NCBI GenBank assembly: GCA_018699955.1
Contig: JABISG010000137.1
Location: 1 to 64,000, forward strand
Direction of reading: 5' to 3'
DNA length: 64,000 nt
Source: Planctomycetaceae bacterium
GTDB lineage: Bacteria; Planctomycetota; Planctomycetia; Planctomycetales; Planctomycetaceae
The notes under the pieces are model-generated. The model was not told the origin of the DNA. It ran no database searches and saw only the letters and a program-made list of their open reading frames with translations. The translations under genes were made by a program, and so were the position numbers. Shown one piece after another: positions 18,101 through 27,164 of this stretch; the stretch's first letter is position 1, and each line of letters opens with the position of its first letter.

Positions 18101-19072
18101 ATGGGATTGCAGACCGATGCCGACGGGAATTTCTATTACGCAAAATCGGCCCGCCATGCGCTCAAGGCGCTGGTGCCGCATCACGGCACGTTACTGCGAG
18201 TGAGTCGCGACGGCTCACGGACGGACATTGTTGCCAACGGTTTTCGCGCGGCCAACGGTGTCTGTATCAACCCCGACGGCACGTTCATCGTGACCGATCA
18301 GGAAGGCCACTGGAATCCGAAGAACCGCATTAACTGGGTGAAGGAAGGTGGGTTCTACGGCAACATGTTTGGCTACCACGACGTCACCGATTCGTCGGAC
18401 GATGCGATGGAGCAACCGTTGTGCTGGATCACCAACGCATTCGATCGTTCGCCCGCCGAACTGTTGTGGGTCGATAGCCCGCGCTGGGGTGCGCTCGATG
18501 GCAAACTGCTGAATCTTTCTTACGGCTACGGCCAAGTGTACGTTGTGCCGCACGAAGAGATTGACGGGCAGAAGCAGGGCGGCATGTGCGCGCTGCCCAT
18601 TCCGCGATTTCCCACCGGTGTGATGCGCGGCCGCTTTCATCCAGGCGACGGGCAACTGTATCTGTGCGGAATGTTCGCCTGGGCCGGCAGCCAGACACAG
18701 CCGGGCGGTCTGTATCGTCTGCGCTATACCGGCAAGCCGGCACATTTGCCGGTCGGTCTCAGCGCTCGAAAAAATGGAATGGCGGTCACCTTCACCGACA
18801 AACTCGACGCGGCATCGGCCCGCGACCCGAAGAATTATTCCGTGAAAATCTGGTCGCTCAAACGGACGGCCGGCTACGGATCGAAGCACTACAACGAGCG
18901 GTCGCTGAAAGTTACCGCCGCTAGTTTATCGGAAGACGGCAAACAGGTCTTCCTGCAAATTCCCGAGATCGCACCCACCTGGTGCATGGAGATCAACTAC
19001 GAAGTGCAATCGGCCACCGGCAAACCAATTCGCGGGAAGATTCACAATACGATTCACAAGTTGAATCCGTAA
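15122..19072 (+). CDS. Giant secreted cytochrome with LamG-like and beta-propeller regions
   Basis: A 1316-residue exported protein (hydrophobic signal LNRWIALAGLAGLLLGAG). Two CxxCH haem-binding sites are visible in the first quarter: CRKCH near residue 66 in an AGLAQ..ARRGAIIF cytochrome module with NPSKIIKKGFEPVTVVT, and CINCHGTHD near residue 246. A middle region includes a LamG/concanavalin-like sandwich (about 570-730, HQVAFSYKQKTGEIRLYIDG). The last 450 residues resemble a sorbosone/glucose dehydrogenase-like beta-propeller (QPLGVKIVQGEIYVTCRDQI, DLNGDGEIDHFENF). This is the planctomycete PVC-type cytochrome architecture, presumed to pass electrons from a periplasmic sugar-related oxidation; the substrate is unknown. 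The start could also be ATG 15131. Confidence 0.85.
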   Translation: MFDMKLNRWIALAGLAGLLLGAGKITQAQSLEQRLTAEDPAGLAQTARQFGDARRGAIIFYQPYLACRKCHLGGKMVNPLGPDLAKPTEKTTDAHIVESVLNPSKIIKKGFEPVTVVTTAGKTIVGLLVKDGKNELTLRDPARNGLLVKIPKNKIEEQLPGRLSIMPAGQVNLLASRQQFLDLIRYLIEIRDGGAARVRELEPPPALFAARPLPEYEKHIDHAGMLSSLDQDSFKRGEAIYNRLCINCHGTHDRPGSLPTSLRFASGKFKNGSDPHTMYQTLTRGFGMMAPQTWMVPQQKYDVIHYVRQAYLKTHNPTQLFPVEPKYLAGLPKGDTRGPEPSNILPWEQMDYGPNLVMTLEVGNDGKNFAYKGNAVRLDAGPGGVSQGRYWMLFDYDTLRVSAAWSGEGFSDWNGINFNGRHNIHPRVKGAVHLANPTGPGWGSPADGSFEDVRFVGRDDRKYGPLPRKWAHYKGMYYYGQQTIVEYTVGKTRLLEMPGVVTSTPQPVFTRTLNIGPRDRDLLLQVAHRDHPGTQLVMRGDVALFGPRAVTKQPKVEAVADASQFNGGTRLEIGSTKGINLKTGDFTVTARIKTKANGTILAQTDDTPKWVPNGLTWFIRGGRLAVDIGWVGAFQGQRVVADGKWHQVAFSYKQKTGEIRLYIDGKPEQRTGKLKRKAPLKKPVVRIGYTAANFPNPTFFKGEIPEVRYYNAVLSAGDIEAVANSKLIKTDALAAHWDLTTGKNNVVLDKTGREHDGQLVVGETAGDSPSQAETGWTVAGAAGNTEGLKWLADNGDLRLRIPAGRDPLRLTVWFASIEKPGELAPLVDAVALDRPDRDLTVFTGGGPARWPQELESEAILGADDGPFAIDVLKRPTDNPWFCRMRLTGFDFTPDGNEAIVCAWDGSIWRVSGLKQLPDSTPAGSNGRRIKLKWRRIASGLFQPLGVKIVQGEIYVTCRDQICILHDLNGDGEIDHFENFNNDHQVTDHFHEFAMGLQTDADGNFYYAKSARHALKALVPHHGTLLRVSRDGSRTDIVANGFRAANGVCINPDGTFIVTDQEGHWNPKNRINWVKEGGFYGNMFGYHDVTDSSDDAMEQPLCWITNAFDRSPAELLWVDSPRWGALDGKLLNLSYGYGQVYVVPHEEIDGQKQGGMCALPIPRFPTGVMRGRFHPGDGQLYLCGMFAWAGSQTQPGGLYRLRYTGKPAHLPVGLSARKNGMAVTFTDKLDAASARDPKNYSVKIWSLKRTAGYGSKHYNERSLKVTAASLSEDGKQVFLQIPEIAPTWCMEINYEVQSATGKPIRGKIHNTIHKLNP

Positions 19073-19078
19073 TCCCCG

Positions 19079-19648
19079 CTAACGCGGGGAGAGCGTGAAT
19101 CCAATAACCACCGCCAACAGCAAAACGCTGACAACCAGGTAGGTCATTCGCGGCGTGATCGTCGGTGGCTTGTTGATGAATTGATGCAGCGATCCCAACG
19201 AGTGCAATACCGACAGCCCCAACGGGATGGTTACCGCTCCGAAAGCATACAGGACCCATTGTGGTGTGCCGTTACGGAGCATCTCACCGCAATCGCCAAC
19301 TCCGTCAATAGCACCATACGCGATGTAGCCACCGTTGGCGATGAGGCAAAACCCGGCAAAAAACCGGGCGACATTTCGCAGCACGGTAAGCCGACGCGGG
19401 ACAACTGCGAACAGAGCCAGCGGCAGAATCGCACCGACAATCGGCCCCAGCCAGACGACAATTCCAGGATGCGGATTTGGCGAAACATCGGTCCGTGAGA
19501 TCGCCAGCGGATAAAGCACAACCCGCTCGACCGAACCGCCGGTGACCCAGGCACCGACGACATGGCCCAGTTCATGAACGGCTATCATCGCCAGCCAACA
19601 GACCGCCAGCAGCGACGCGGAGAATACGAACTGATGGAAGCGTTGCAT
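19079..19648 (-). CDS. M50-like membrane zinc metalloprotease
   Basis: A small integral membrane protein of 189 residues with about five helices. The first helix ends in AVHELGHVVGAW, an HExxH zinc-binding motif inside the membrane as in site-2-protease (M50) family members. The third ligand (usually an Asp in a later helix, LDG-type) is not obvious; GYIAYGAIDGVGD is a candidate. It lies 15 bp downstream of the zinc-ribbon membrane protein, so the two are probably co-transcribed. It could be a non-proteolytic M50-like scaffold. Confidence 0.65.
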   Translation of the reverse strand: MQRFHQFVFSASLLAVCWLAMIAVHELGHVVGAWVTGGSVERVVLYPLAISRTDVSPNPHPGIVVWLGPIVGAILPLALFAVVPRRLTVLRNVARFFAGFCLIANGGYIAYGAIDGVGDCGEMLRNGTPQWVLYAFGAVTIPLGLSVLHSLGSLHQFINKPPTITPRMTYLVVSVLLLAVVIGFTLSPR

Positions 19649-19663
19649 GTAGAAGAGTCTCGA

Positions 19664-20743
19664 TTACTCAGCCGTTCTTTGTCCGGTGAGGCGACAATAA
19701 ATTATGGCCTGCATGACCATCATCCACGGCAAGACGAACAGACCGCCGAATGGAATGAAGGAAGCGCCCGAATAGATCAACCCCGCCACGAGCATCAACA
19801 CAAACACGGCGCCCCAATTCCCCTCCATCAGGTCTTTGGCGCGTCGCAGTGGTTCCAGCCCCGGGCGATTCTCATCGACCACCACGAATGAATACGACCA
19901 CAGCATCAGTATCAGCAGGATGCCTGGCACGTAGCACATAAGCAATCCAACCATCACCAGCAGGTTGAACACAATGTGGTTGGCCAACATCCGCAGGAAG
20001 TAGGGGCCGCCGGAAAATAAGTCGGAAATTTCAGGCCGTTCGCCGCGGACCGACTTGAGTAGAAAGATGTTGTAGCCGGCCGCCAGATAAGCCTGCACCG
20101 CTGCGGCAACCAGCAGCACGACTGGCACAACGACAATGAGGACAACAACTGCCAAGCCCGGATCGCCCCCGCCATTGGTGACAGCTGCAATCGCGACCAG
20201 CCCAAAAACGACGCCGATGCCAACAACGACAAGAGTAATAACGCCAACAATGAACATCGCTCCGATGTGCAGGCCCAGGTCGTCGGAAAAGAGTTTCCAA
20301 CTGGCTGAGAAGACTTCGCCGAATTCGAGGGTCTGCGGCAACTGCTCCACTTCGGCCACGTCTTCACCGCAGTACCGGCAACGAATCGCTACAGCTTTGA
20401 TCGTTTCGCCGCAAACGGGGCAAATCTTCGACCCGCGCGTCCGCCGCGAAACGGCCACCGGCGCATTTTCGGAGGCGCCGTGATCGTGTGCGCTGCCGGT
20501 GTCGTCTGTGCCGTTGATGTTGTCGGTGCCGTCTTCTTCCGGGGTGACATCTTCTGCAGCGACGTTTTCGTCTGATTCTTCGGCCGCCGGTTCTTCGGCC
20601 ACAAATTCTTCGGCCGGTTCCTCAACGGGAACGGGGACCGCCACCGCCTCTCCGCAGCCGGGACACTTGGCCGTCCGGCCGGCTTTGTCTTCGGAAGTTC
20701 GCAGCAGCCGGCCGCAAACGTGGCAGTCGAATTCGATTGGCAT
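19664..20743 (-). CDS. Membrane protein with two N-terminal zinc ribbons
   Basis: A 359-residue protein. The first zinc ribbon (FDCHVCGRLLR..AKCPGCGEA, residues 1-33) is followed by a Glu/Ala-rich acidic linker of about 75 residues. A second ribbon (CPVCGETIKAVAIRCRYCGE, near 118-138) follows, then four to five hydrophobic helices resembling the DUF975/YckC-like membrane family (LVMVGLLMCYVPGILLILML, AKDLMEGNWGAVFVLMLVAG). Function unknown. It is the gene upstream of the M50-like protein and 191 bp downstream of alaS. Confidence 0.75.
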   Translation of the reverse strand: MPIEFDCHVCGRLLRTSEDKAGRTAKCPGCGEAVAVPVPVEEPAEEFVAEEPAAEESDENVAAEDVTPEEDGTDNINGTDDTGSAHDHGASENAPVAVSRRTRGSKICPVCGETIKAVAIRCRYCGEDVAEVEQLPQTLEFGEVFSASWKLFSDDLGLHIGAMFIVGVITLVVVGIGVVFGLVAIAAVTNGGGDPGLAVVVLIVVVPVVLLVAAAVQAYLAAGYNIFLLKSVRGERPEISDLFSGGPYFLRMLANHIVFNLLVMVGLLMCYVPGILLILMLWSYSFVVVDENRPGLEPLRRAKDLMEGNWGAVFVLMLVAGLIYSGASFIPFGGLFVLPWMMVMQAIIYCRLTGQRTAE

Positions 20744-20846
20744 CGATCGCTTCTCCGCTGCGGGATCGCGAGAAAAAACGTGTCACGTACAGAATGGCCG
20801 GATGCCTCCATCGTAATCGCTCGACCGGCGAAAAGCCCGTTTAGGC

Positions 20847-20881
20847 GGAATCGGATCGGAGATTTCTCTCCGAGTTCCGTA
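20847..20881. other. Extended stem-loop downstream of alaS
   Basis: TCGGAGA (20856-20862) pairs with TCTCCGA (20867-20873) around TTTC, and flanking CGGAA/TTCCG can extend the stem. It lies between the alaS stop and the zinc-ribbon gene; no T-run follows, so a processing or attenuation role is only a guess. Confidence 0.35.
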
Positions 20882-20934
20882 GGGCTTCATTTCAGCGAAC
20901 GGGAACGAATAGCTTCCGGATCATCGAACCCAGG

Positions 20935-23559
20935 CTATTGCAGATTTTCCCGATAGAATTCGGCACCCGCTGCGAGCGCTTCGGGCAACTTGTCGGGGTT
21001 TTTGCCGCCGGCTTCTGCCAGATCGGGCCGACCGCCACCCCCACCGCCGACAAGTTTTGCCGCCACTTTGATGCAGTCGGATGCTTTGATGCCGCGTTTA
21101 ACGAGGTCCTTGCTAACCGCTGCAGTCAATGCGACTTTGCCGTCAACGGCCGTTCCCAGCAGCAGGGCAACGGAATCCACTTTCCCTCGGAGTTGGTCGG
21201 CGAAATCGCGAAGCGTGTCGCGGCTGCCGGAGTCGGACAGATGTGTGATAATCCGTACGCCGCCCACTTCATCGGCTGCTTGAATCAATTCATCGACGAT
21301 GCCCGAAACCGATTGGCTGGACTGTTTGGCCAGTTCGCGTTTTGCCGTTCGCAATTCATCCTGCAGCACGGCGATCCGTCGCGGGAGATCCTGTGGTTGC
21401 GGTGTCTTGAGCTGCACAACCAACTCTTTCAGCAGGTTTTCTGTTTCGCGAATGTTGGCGAGTGCGCGGGGGCCGGTGAGTGCGGTGATTCGCCGCACGC
21501 CTTTGGCGACCGGCTCTTCGCTGATGATCTTGCACAATCCCACCTGCCCGGAATTCGACAGGTGGATGCCGCCACACAATTCGGTGCTGAATTCGCCGAT
21601 GCGGACGACGCGAACACGGTCGGGATATTTCTCGCCGAACAATGCCATTGCCCCTGCTTCGCGGGCAGCGGCCAGATCCATCAGTTGTGTCGAAACGGCG
21701 GCACCTTCGGCGATGCGGGCATTGATTTCGTCTTCCACCTGGCGAATTTCATCCTGCGACAGCGCTTGCCGGTGTGCGAAATCGAACCGGAGCGCATCCT
21801 GCTCGACCTTGGATCCACGTTGTGTTGCGTTCTCTCCCACGGTCTGATGCAGAGCATGGTGCAGCAGGTGCGTGGCCGAGTGAGCGCGACGGATTCCGGC
21901 TCGGCGTTCGTCATCGACAGAGGCTGTAACTTGGCATCCCACTTCCAACTTCCCGCTCTTCAAATGTCCGACGTGCAGCAGCAACTCGCCGTCGCGTTGC
22001 GTGTCGATGACTTCGAAATCGCAGTTGTCGCCGACGATGCGACCGGTATCGCCGACCTGCCCGCCCGCTTCGCCGTAAAACGGAGAGCTGTCGATGACAA
22101 CGGCGACGGGGTGAGCTTTCCCCACTTCGGTCAATTCTGCGACGAGCCGTTTCTCGGCAATGATGCCGACGATCTTGGCGTCGGCCTGGGTGCTTTCATA
22201 ACCGACAAACTCCGTCCCGCCAGAGGTTTTACGAATTGCATCCAACGGACCTTCAGCCATCACGGCATCGAGAAATGCCCCGCTGCCGCTGCCTTGTTTG
22301 TGTTGGTCCATCAGTGCATTGAAGCGATCCATATCGACCGACAGATTCTTGCGGGCGGCCATTGCCTGCGTCAGTTCGATCAGAAAACCTTCCGTCTGAT
22401 GCAGATCGAAGGCATCGTCGCCGGAGACGACCGAGCCGCTGGAAGACCCGAGTTGTTCGACGATTCGATCAAACTTTTCCACGCCACGTTCAACGACGCT
22501 GAGGAATTGCGTCTCTTCATCGCGAATGACCTCGATGGCGGACTCTGCCGTTTTCGCCAGTTCGGGATAAGGATTTTGCATCAGCTCGTTGACCATCGGC
22601 ACCAATTGATGCAGGAACGGATCCTGCTGACCGAGCAGATAACCTTCCAGCACGGCCCGCCGAAGCAGTTGGCGAACGACGTAGCTCTCCTTCTCGCTGC
22701 CTGGCTGCACTCCTTCGTGAATGCAAAAGGTGACGGCGCGCACGTGGTCGGCGATTCGCCGCAACGGCCGCCCCTGCGATGAGGCGAATTCGTACTTTTG
22801 ACCGACCACCTCAGCAGCGGCGAGACAAAGCGGTTTTAGAGAATCGATTTCGAAGTTGCTTTCGACCCCCTGCAACACCGCGGCTGTTCGTTCCAGCCCC
22901 ATGCCGGTGTCAATATTCTTTTTGGGCAGCGGGCGCAAGTTGTCGGGCGGATTGCCAACGCGATTGAATTGCGTGAAGACGAGATTCCAGATTTCGACTT
23001 CTTCGTGTCCGCCGGGCGGGTGATAGAAGATTTCGCTGCAGGGGCCGCAGACGCCGTCCGGGCCGTGTGTCGGTGCGCCAGCCGGCCAGAAGTTTTCCAT
23101 TTCGTCGTCGCGGCGGAGGCGGTCGGTTGGCAGTTTGATTTCATCCCGCCAGATTGCGTAGGCCTCTTCGTCTTCGTGGTAAACCGTTGCCGAGAGACGC
23201 GACGGATCGAGGCCGAGCCGTTTGTTGTCGGTCAGGAATTCCCAGGCCCAGTGAATTGCTTCGCGTTTGAAATAATCGCCGAACGAAAAATTCCCCAACA
23301 TTTCGAAGAACGTATGGTGATAGGCGGTGGCACCGACGTTCTGGATATCGCCGGTTCGCAGGCATTTTTGGCAGGTGGTGGCGCGGGTGAAATCGAGCTT
23401 GCCGACGCCGAGAAACTGTTCCTTGAACTGATTCATACCGGCCGGAGTAAACAGCACGGTCGGATCGTCCTTGGGGACGACCAGATCGCTGGGCCGACGG
23501 AGCGCCCCTTTTGACTCGAAGAATTCGAGGTAACATTCGCGGAGTTCATCAGTTTTCAT
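20935..23559 (-). CDS. alaS: Alanyl-tRNA synthetase
   Basis: An 874-residue enzyme of normal length that charges tRNA-Ala in the cytoplasm. Class II catalytic core at the N-terminus (RECYLEFFESKGALRRPSDL; TPAGMNQFKEQFLG; ICPGCSEIF-like stretch reads VCGPCSEIFYHPPGG). The editing domain has the zinc-binding HSATHLLHHAL (HxxxH) and CGGIHLSNSGQVG (CxxxH). The C-terminal DHHA1 region has KLVGGGGGGRPDLAEAGG. All key elements are intact. Start ATG 23559 matches the conserved N-terminus. It is preceded by a 333-bp gap carrying two copies of a 13-nt direct repeat. Confidence 0.98.
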   Translation of the reverse strand: MKTDELRECYLEFFESKGALRRPSDLVVPKDDPTVLFTPAGMNQFKEQFLGVGKLDFTRATTCQKCLRTGDIQNVGATAYHHTFFEMLGNFSFGDYFKREAIHWAWEFLTDNKRLGLDPSRLSATVYHEDEEAYAIWRDEIKLPTDRLRRDDEMENFWPAGAPTHGPDGVCGPCSEIFYHPPGGHEEVEIWNLVFTQFNRVGNPPDNLRPLPKKNIDTGMGLERTAAVLQGVESNFEIDSLKPLCLAAAEVVGQKYEFASSQGRPLRRIADHVRAVTFCIHEGVQPGSEKESYVVRQLLRRAVLEGYLLGQQDPFLHQLVPMVNELMQNPYPELAKTAESAIEVIRDEETQFLSVVERGVEKFDRIVEQLGSSSGSVVSGDDAFDLHQTEGFLIELTQAMAARKNLSVDMDRFNALMDQHKQGSGSGAFLDAVMAEGPLDAIRKTSGGTEFVGYESTQADAKIVGIIAEKRLVAELTEVGKAHPVAVVIDSSPFYGEAGGQVGDTGRIVGDNCDFEVIDTQRDGELLLHVGHLKSGKLEVGCQVTASVDDERRAGIRRAHSATHLLHHALHQTVGENATQRGSKVEQDALRFDFAHRQALSQDEIRQVEDEINARIAEGAAVSTQLMDLAAAREAGAMALFGEKYPDRVRVVRIGEFSTELCGGIHLSNSGQVGLCKIISEEPVAKGVRRITALTGPRALANIRETENLLKELVVQLKTPQPQDLPRRIAVLQDELRTAKRELAKQSSQSVSGIVDELIQAADEVGGVRIITHLSDSGSRDTLRDFADQLRGKVDSVALLLGTAVDGKVALTAAVSKDLVKRGIKASDCIKVAAKLVGGGGGGRPDLAEAGGKNPDKLPEALAAGAEFYRENLQ

Positions 23560-23892
23560 GGAACGGTTGCCAGGAGTGAAAAGTAAAAAGTAGAACGGTT
23601 GCCAGCGGTGAGTGGTTAAAGGGATGACTCGAATGGAAGGGGGAAGGTTCAGAGGGACGAATGCACAAAGTGGCAGAAGGAAGAAACAAAGCGGCTCAAG
23701 GGTAATGACACAGAGTGAGGAGTTTTCAGCGTGTCATCAACGGTAAGACCTTGAGATTGGCGAGATTGGCCACAAAAAACACAAAAATCTGCGAAAACAT
23801 AGGCTCATCCGGGCCAAGATCAGAGATGGGCCACTGCGGACATGGGGAGGCATCTGACACAGCCGATTGTTGTCGCCGCATGGCGGTATTCG
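23560..23892. other. Gap between alaS and the HtrA-like gene
   Basis: No gene. GAACGGTTGCCAG occurs twice in direct orientation at 23561-23573 and 23593-23605, immediately upstream of alaS and 32 bp apart. The rest shows no further structure that I can support; the alaS promoter should lie here. Confidence 0.5.
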
Positions 23893-25419
23893 TCATTGTG
23901 GCGGCAGAACGACGCGGCGACCATCCGCCAGATTCAGGGTGACCGAACCGGATAACTTTGATACCAACTTTTCAAACTCGGCCGGCGTTGTCACGGGAAC
24001 TTTGTTCAAGTGCGTGATGTAGTCGCCCGCCTTGATGCCCACGTTTTGACCGGCTGCGACGCTATCGCCAGCAACCGTTGTCACAAGAACGGCTCGGTGG
24101 TAACGGTCGAGTTGATACGGCAGGTGCTTCGATCGGGCCGTGGGGTAATCGACCGACAAACCCCGCCAAGGTGGCAGCCGCGTGCGCGTGTTGATAATTC
24201 CCTCATCGTCCATCACCGGCCATTTCCCCAGCTTGACCAAAAGCGTTCGTTCCTTGCGTTCTCGTTCCCGCCAGATGCGAAGCGTGGCCGTCGCGCCGGG
24301 ACCAAGCAAAGCGACCTCGCGCATCAGGTCGTACTGATTGTACACCGGCACGCCGTTTACGCTGAGAACAATGTCTTTGGCGAAGAGTCCGGCAACGGCA
24401 GCCGGCGAGTTGGTTACCACTTTCACAATACGAGCCGCCGTTGGTTGTTCAAACTTTGCAGAGATGCTCCGCATCTTTTCTTCGGTGGCGGTCGTCGGGC
24501 CGACTCCCAGGAATCCGTATTCGACCTCGTAACCATCAATCAGCGAACCGATGATCCGTCGCGTCGGCTTGTCGAAGGGGATCGCAAAGCCGGCCGATTT
24601 CTCGTAACCATCGAGCGCCGCCAGCGACGTGGTGATGCCGATGAGTTCGCCGTCGAGGTTCAATAGTGCGCCGCCGCTTGCGCCGAGATTCAGCCGCGCA
24701 TCGATCTGTAAAAGAGTGCCGAAATGATGGATCGTTTCCTGCCGGAGTGCTTCTTCCGGATTAGCGACCGGCAATGAACGGCGATCGAGGCGACGGGCGA
24801 TATTGCTGATGATTCCCCATCCGGCGCTGGCCGATCCGTCGCGCGACTGCGCGTACGGATTGCTAAGCGTGACGACCAGGTTTCCCTTCTTGAACGAATC
24901 GCCCGTCTGCAGTTTGAACGGTTTGAGGCTCGACCACTTGATTTCTGTGCGGCCTAATTCCAATCGAAGAACGGCAAGATCGCTGCGTGGATCGGCGGCA
25001 ATAATCGATGCGCGAACACGGCGGCGGTCGTGAAATCGCACGAGGATGTCTGAGACGCCCGCATCAGTCGGCGCGTCGGCCACCGGTCCGCCTCTCACCA
25101 GATGGTAATTCGTCAACACGACCGGTTTGCGTCCCGGCCGGCCGTCGGAGATGAGAACCCCCGAACCAAACTCGTTGGGAACGAAATTCTCCGGCGGCAG
25201 TCCGCTCGGCTCGCGTCGCCCGTCGGTCGATTTGAATCGGGCGATGCCGACGACTGATTTTTCTCCGTCCTCAATTGTCTTCGTAAACGCTCGCTGAAGA
25301 TTGCGCGCAGCGGTCAGCGCGTCATTTTCCTGAGCATTAACGGTTGCGATACTCGAAAACAGCAGAATGCATGCGGCGTAGTATGCGACCGATGCAAATC
25401 TAGTTCGTTCGCGCAGCAT
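23893..25419 (-). CDS. HtrA/DegP-like serine protease with two PDZ domains
   Basis: About 508 residues from ATG 25419 (MLRERTRFASVAYY), chosen because a signal peptide starts there; the frame extends upstream only with non-conserved sequence. The trypsin-like domain (about 40-250) has the triad His in VVLTNYHLVRGG, Asp in RSDLAVLRLEL and Ser in LNLGASGGALLN, so it looks active. PDZ1 follows at about 275-370 (SPAAVAGLFAKDIVLSVNGV) and PDZ2 at about 410-505 (AGDYITHLNKVPVTTPAEFE). Such proteins degrade or chaperone misfolded periplasmic proteins. It is in the minus-strand housekeeping block between rnhA and alaS; the gaps of over 100 bp suggest separate promoters. Confidence 0.9.
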   Translation of the reverse strand: MLRERTRFASVAYYAACILLFSSIATVNAQENDALTAARNLQRAFTKTIEDGEKSVVGIARFKSTDGRREPSGLPPENFVPNEFGSGVLISDGRPGRKPVVLTNYHLVRGGPVADAPTDAGVSDILVRFHDRRRVRASIIAADPRSDLAVLRLELGRTEIKWSSLKPFKLQTGDSFKKGNLVVTLSNPYAQSRDGSASAGWGIISNIARRLDRRSLPVANPEEALRQETIHHFGTLLQIDARLNLGASGGALLNLDGELIGITTSLAALDGYEKSAGFAIPFDKPTRRIIGSLIDGYEVEYGFLGVGPTTATEEKMRSISAKFEQPTAARIVKVVTNSPAAVAGLFAKDIVLSVNGVPVYNQYDLMREVALLGPGATATLRIWRERERKERTLLVKLGKWPVMDDEGIINTRTRLPPWRGLSVDYPTARSKHLPYQLDRYHRAVLVTTVAGDSVAAGQNVGIKAGDYITHLNKVPVTTPAEFEKLVSKLSGSVTLNLADGRRVVLPPQ

Positions 25420-25549
25420 GAGACAAGTCACCTTTCGAACGCTCTTTGTTGGATGGAACAACAGAATCCATCGTATCGCTCGCTCCATGCGCACCCAAGC
25501 CCAAAACGGTCCGAGGGCAAGTGGCGCACCTGACGCGCTCGGTAGCGGC

Positions 25550-26053
25550 TTAGCCCTCGTCGATTCCGTTCTGAATTCTAACGGCTGCTTCGACCGCCAG
25601 TTCGTCGCAGCGTTCGTTCTCCTCGTGTCCGCTGTGACCCTTGACGACCGTAAAACGGACCGCGTGCCTTTGCAGCAGCGAGTCAAGTTTTCGCCAATAC
25701 TCTTCGTTCTTGACCGGTTTGAATTTCTTGCCTTCGCGGCGACGCCAACCGTTTGCCTTCCAACCCGGCATCCACTGTGTGCAGCCTTTGGCGACGTACT
25801 CGCTGTCGGTCACCACTTCAATTTGCGAGCGGCTGGTCAATGCCTCCAGGCCGCTGATGACGGCCTGCAGTTCCATCTGGTTGTTGGTCGTTTCGGCGAG
25901 GCCGCCGGAAAGTTCCTTTTCCGTGCCGGTGGCCGGATGCTTCAAAATGCACGCCCACCCGCCCGGCCCGGGATTGCCGCGGCAGGCACCGTCGGTCACC
26001 AGCCGAACGCGCGGCAGGCTTGCCGGTTCCTCGCCGTGTGAGTCGTCTGGCAT
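25550..26053 (-). CDS. rnhA: Ribonuclease HI
   Basis: A 167-residue cytoplasmic enzyme that removes RNA from RNA-DNA hybrids. The DEDD metal-binding set is visible: Asp in LVTDGACRGNPGPGGW, Glu in NNQMELQAVISGLEAL, Asp in VVTDSEYVAKG and Asp in NERCDELAVEAA. The basic protrusion WKANGWRRREGKKFKPVKN of E. coli-type enzymes is present, and HSGHEENERCDELA matches the family. Normal length. It lies 120 bp downstream of infA on the same strand. Confidence 0.97.
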   Translation of the reverse strand: MPDDSHGEEPASLPRVRLVTDGACRGNPGPGGWACILKHPATGTEKELSGGLAETTNNQMELQAVISGLEALTSRSQIEVVTDSEYVAKGCTQWMPGWKANGWRRREGKKFKPVKNEEYWRKLDSLLQRHAVRFTVVKGHSGHEENERCDELAVEAAVRIQNGIDEG

Positions 26054-26173
26054 GCAGAAGTCCGTTCTTTCTTGCCGTTGTGTGCAGGCGCAGCGACCCC
26101 GTCGTCAAAGACGTAAGGAGCGGCGGGATTCGCACAGAAAGGACGCACCGGGATCGGCGACATCCACAATTCG

Positions 26174-26392
26174 TCAGCGCTCGCGATAAACGATGCGGCC
26201 GCGATTCAGGTCGTACGGCGACACTTCGACGACAACCTGGTCTCCGGGGACAATGCGAATGAAGTGCTTTCGCATTTTTCCGGCGACATGTGCCAGCACC
26301 AAGTGTCCGTTGTCCAACTCGACACGAAACTGGGTGTTTGCCAGTGCCTCGACGACTTTCCCTTCGACTTGAATGGCCTCTTCTTTGGCCAT
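26174..26392 (-). CDS. infA: Translation initiation factor IF-1
   Basis: A 72-residue S1/OB-fold protein that binds the ribosomal A site during initiation. The sequence is near-consensus throughout (VEGKVVEALANTQFRVEL, HVAGKMRKHFIRIVPGD, SPYDLNRGRIVYRER). The start MAKEEAIQ is the standard one. It is the first gene of a minus-strand run and diverges from tsaE across a 216-bp gap that should hold both promoters. Confidence 0.98.
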   Translation of the reverse strand: MAKEEAIQVEGKVVEALANTQFRVELDNGHLVLAHVAGKMRKHFIRIVPGDQVVVEVSPYDLNRGRIVYRER

Positions 26393-26608
26393 ACTCTAAC
26401 AGCCTCCGCTGGAATCAATTCGACAAACGCGAAATCGGCGTTCCGGTCATGCCACGACGGCACCACCACCGCAGGATTATATCAGCCTCGACGTAACGGA
26501 ACCAAGGCTACGGGCATTCCCTGGTGAAAAGGTTTCGCAATCCGAAATCGTACTTGTGGGATGTGGCCAATCAGTCTGGCCCCGGAATTCATCAAATCGA
26601 GAATCCCC

Positions 26609-27100
26609 ATGACTGAGAAGAACCCGAAAACCCTACAGTTTGTTTCCGACAACGAAGCCGACACGATTCGTTTAGGAGAGGCGCTTGCCGCGGCATTTCA
26701 GCCGGGCTGTGTGGTGGCGTTGCTGGGTAATCTGGGGGCCGGCAAGACACGCTTGGTGCAGGCGATCGCGAATGCGCTCGGAATTGACCGCGAGGACGTG
26801 ACCAGTCCAACGTTCGTGTTGATTCAGGAATACGATGGGAATCTGCCCATCTTTCACTTCGATGCATATCGGCTGCGCGATTCGGATCAGTTTCTGGAAC
26901 TGGGGGCCGACGAGTTGATGGCTTCGCAGGGAATTTGCCTGATCGAATGGGCAGAACGTGTCGGCGATGTTTTGCCCGACGACCTGCTGCGGATTGAGAT
27001 CGAGATCGAAGGTCCCACGCGACGGCTGTTTCGCCTGTCGGGATCGGGACCCAAATCAAACGAGGTCGTACAGCAACTTGCCGAGTTCCATCTCGATTGA
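26609..27100 (+). CDS. tsaE: tRNA threonylcarbamoyladenosine biosynthesis ATPase TsaE
   Basis: About 163 residues from ATG 26609 (MTEKNPKTLQF). An in-frame ATG at 26561 would add 16 non-conserved residues and is less likely. The P-loop is LLGNLGAGKTRLVQAIA; TSPTFVLIQEY and HFDAYRLRDSDQFLELG are the characteristic TsaE motifs, followed by ICLIEWAERV. The protein activates the TsaBD complex that makes t6A37 on ANN-decoding tRNAs. Normal length and all motifs intact. Confidence 0.95.
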   Translation: MTEKNPKTLQFVSDNEADTIRLGEALAAAFQPGCVVALLGNLGAGKTRLVQAIANALGIDREDVTSPTFVLIQEYDGNLPIFHFDAYRLRDSDQFLELGADELMASQGICLIEWAERVGDVLPDDLLRIEIEIEGPTRRLFRLSGSGPKSNEVVQQLAEFHLD

Positions 27101-27164
27101 CAGGTTGGCTACGCAGCAATTGAAGTCTGACAGGGTGCTGCTCGTCGCGACCGCGTTGATACAC

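Noticed and set aside
20938..22782. Open plus-strand frame of 614 codons opposite alaS
   Set aside because: It mirrors the alaS codons; alaS is unmistakable and the antisense translation has no domain.
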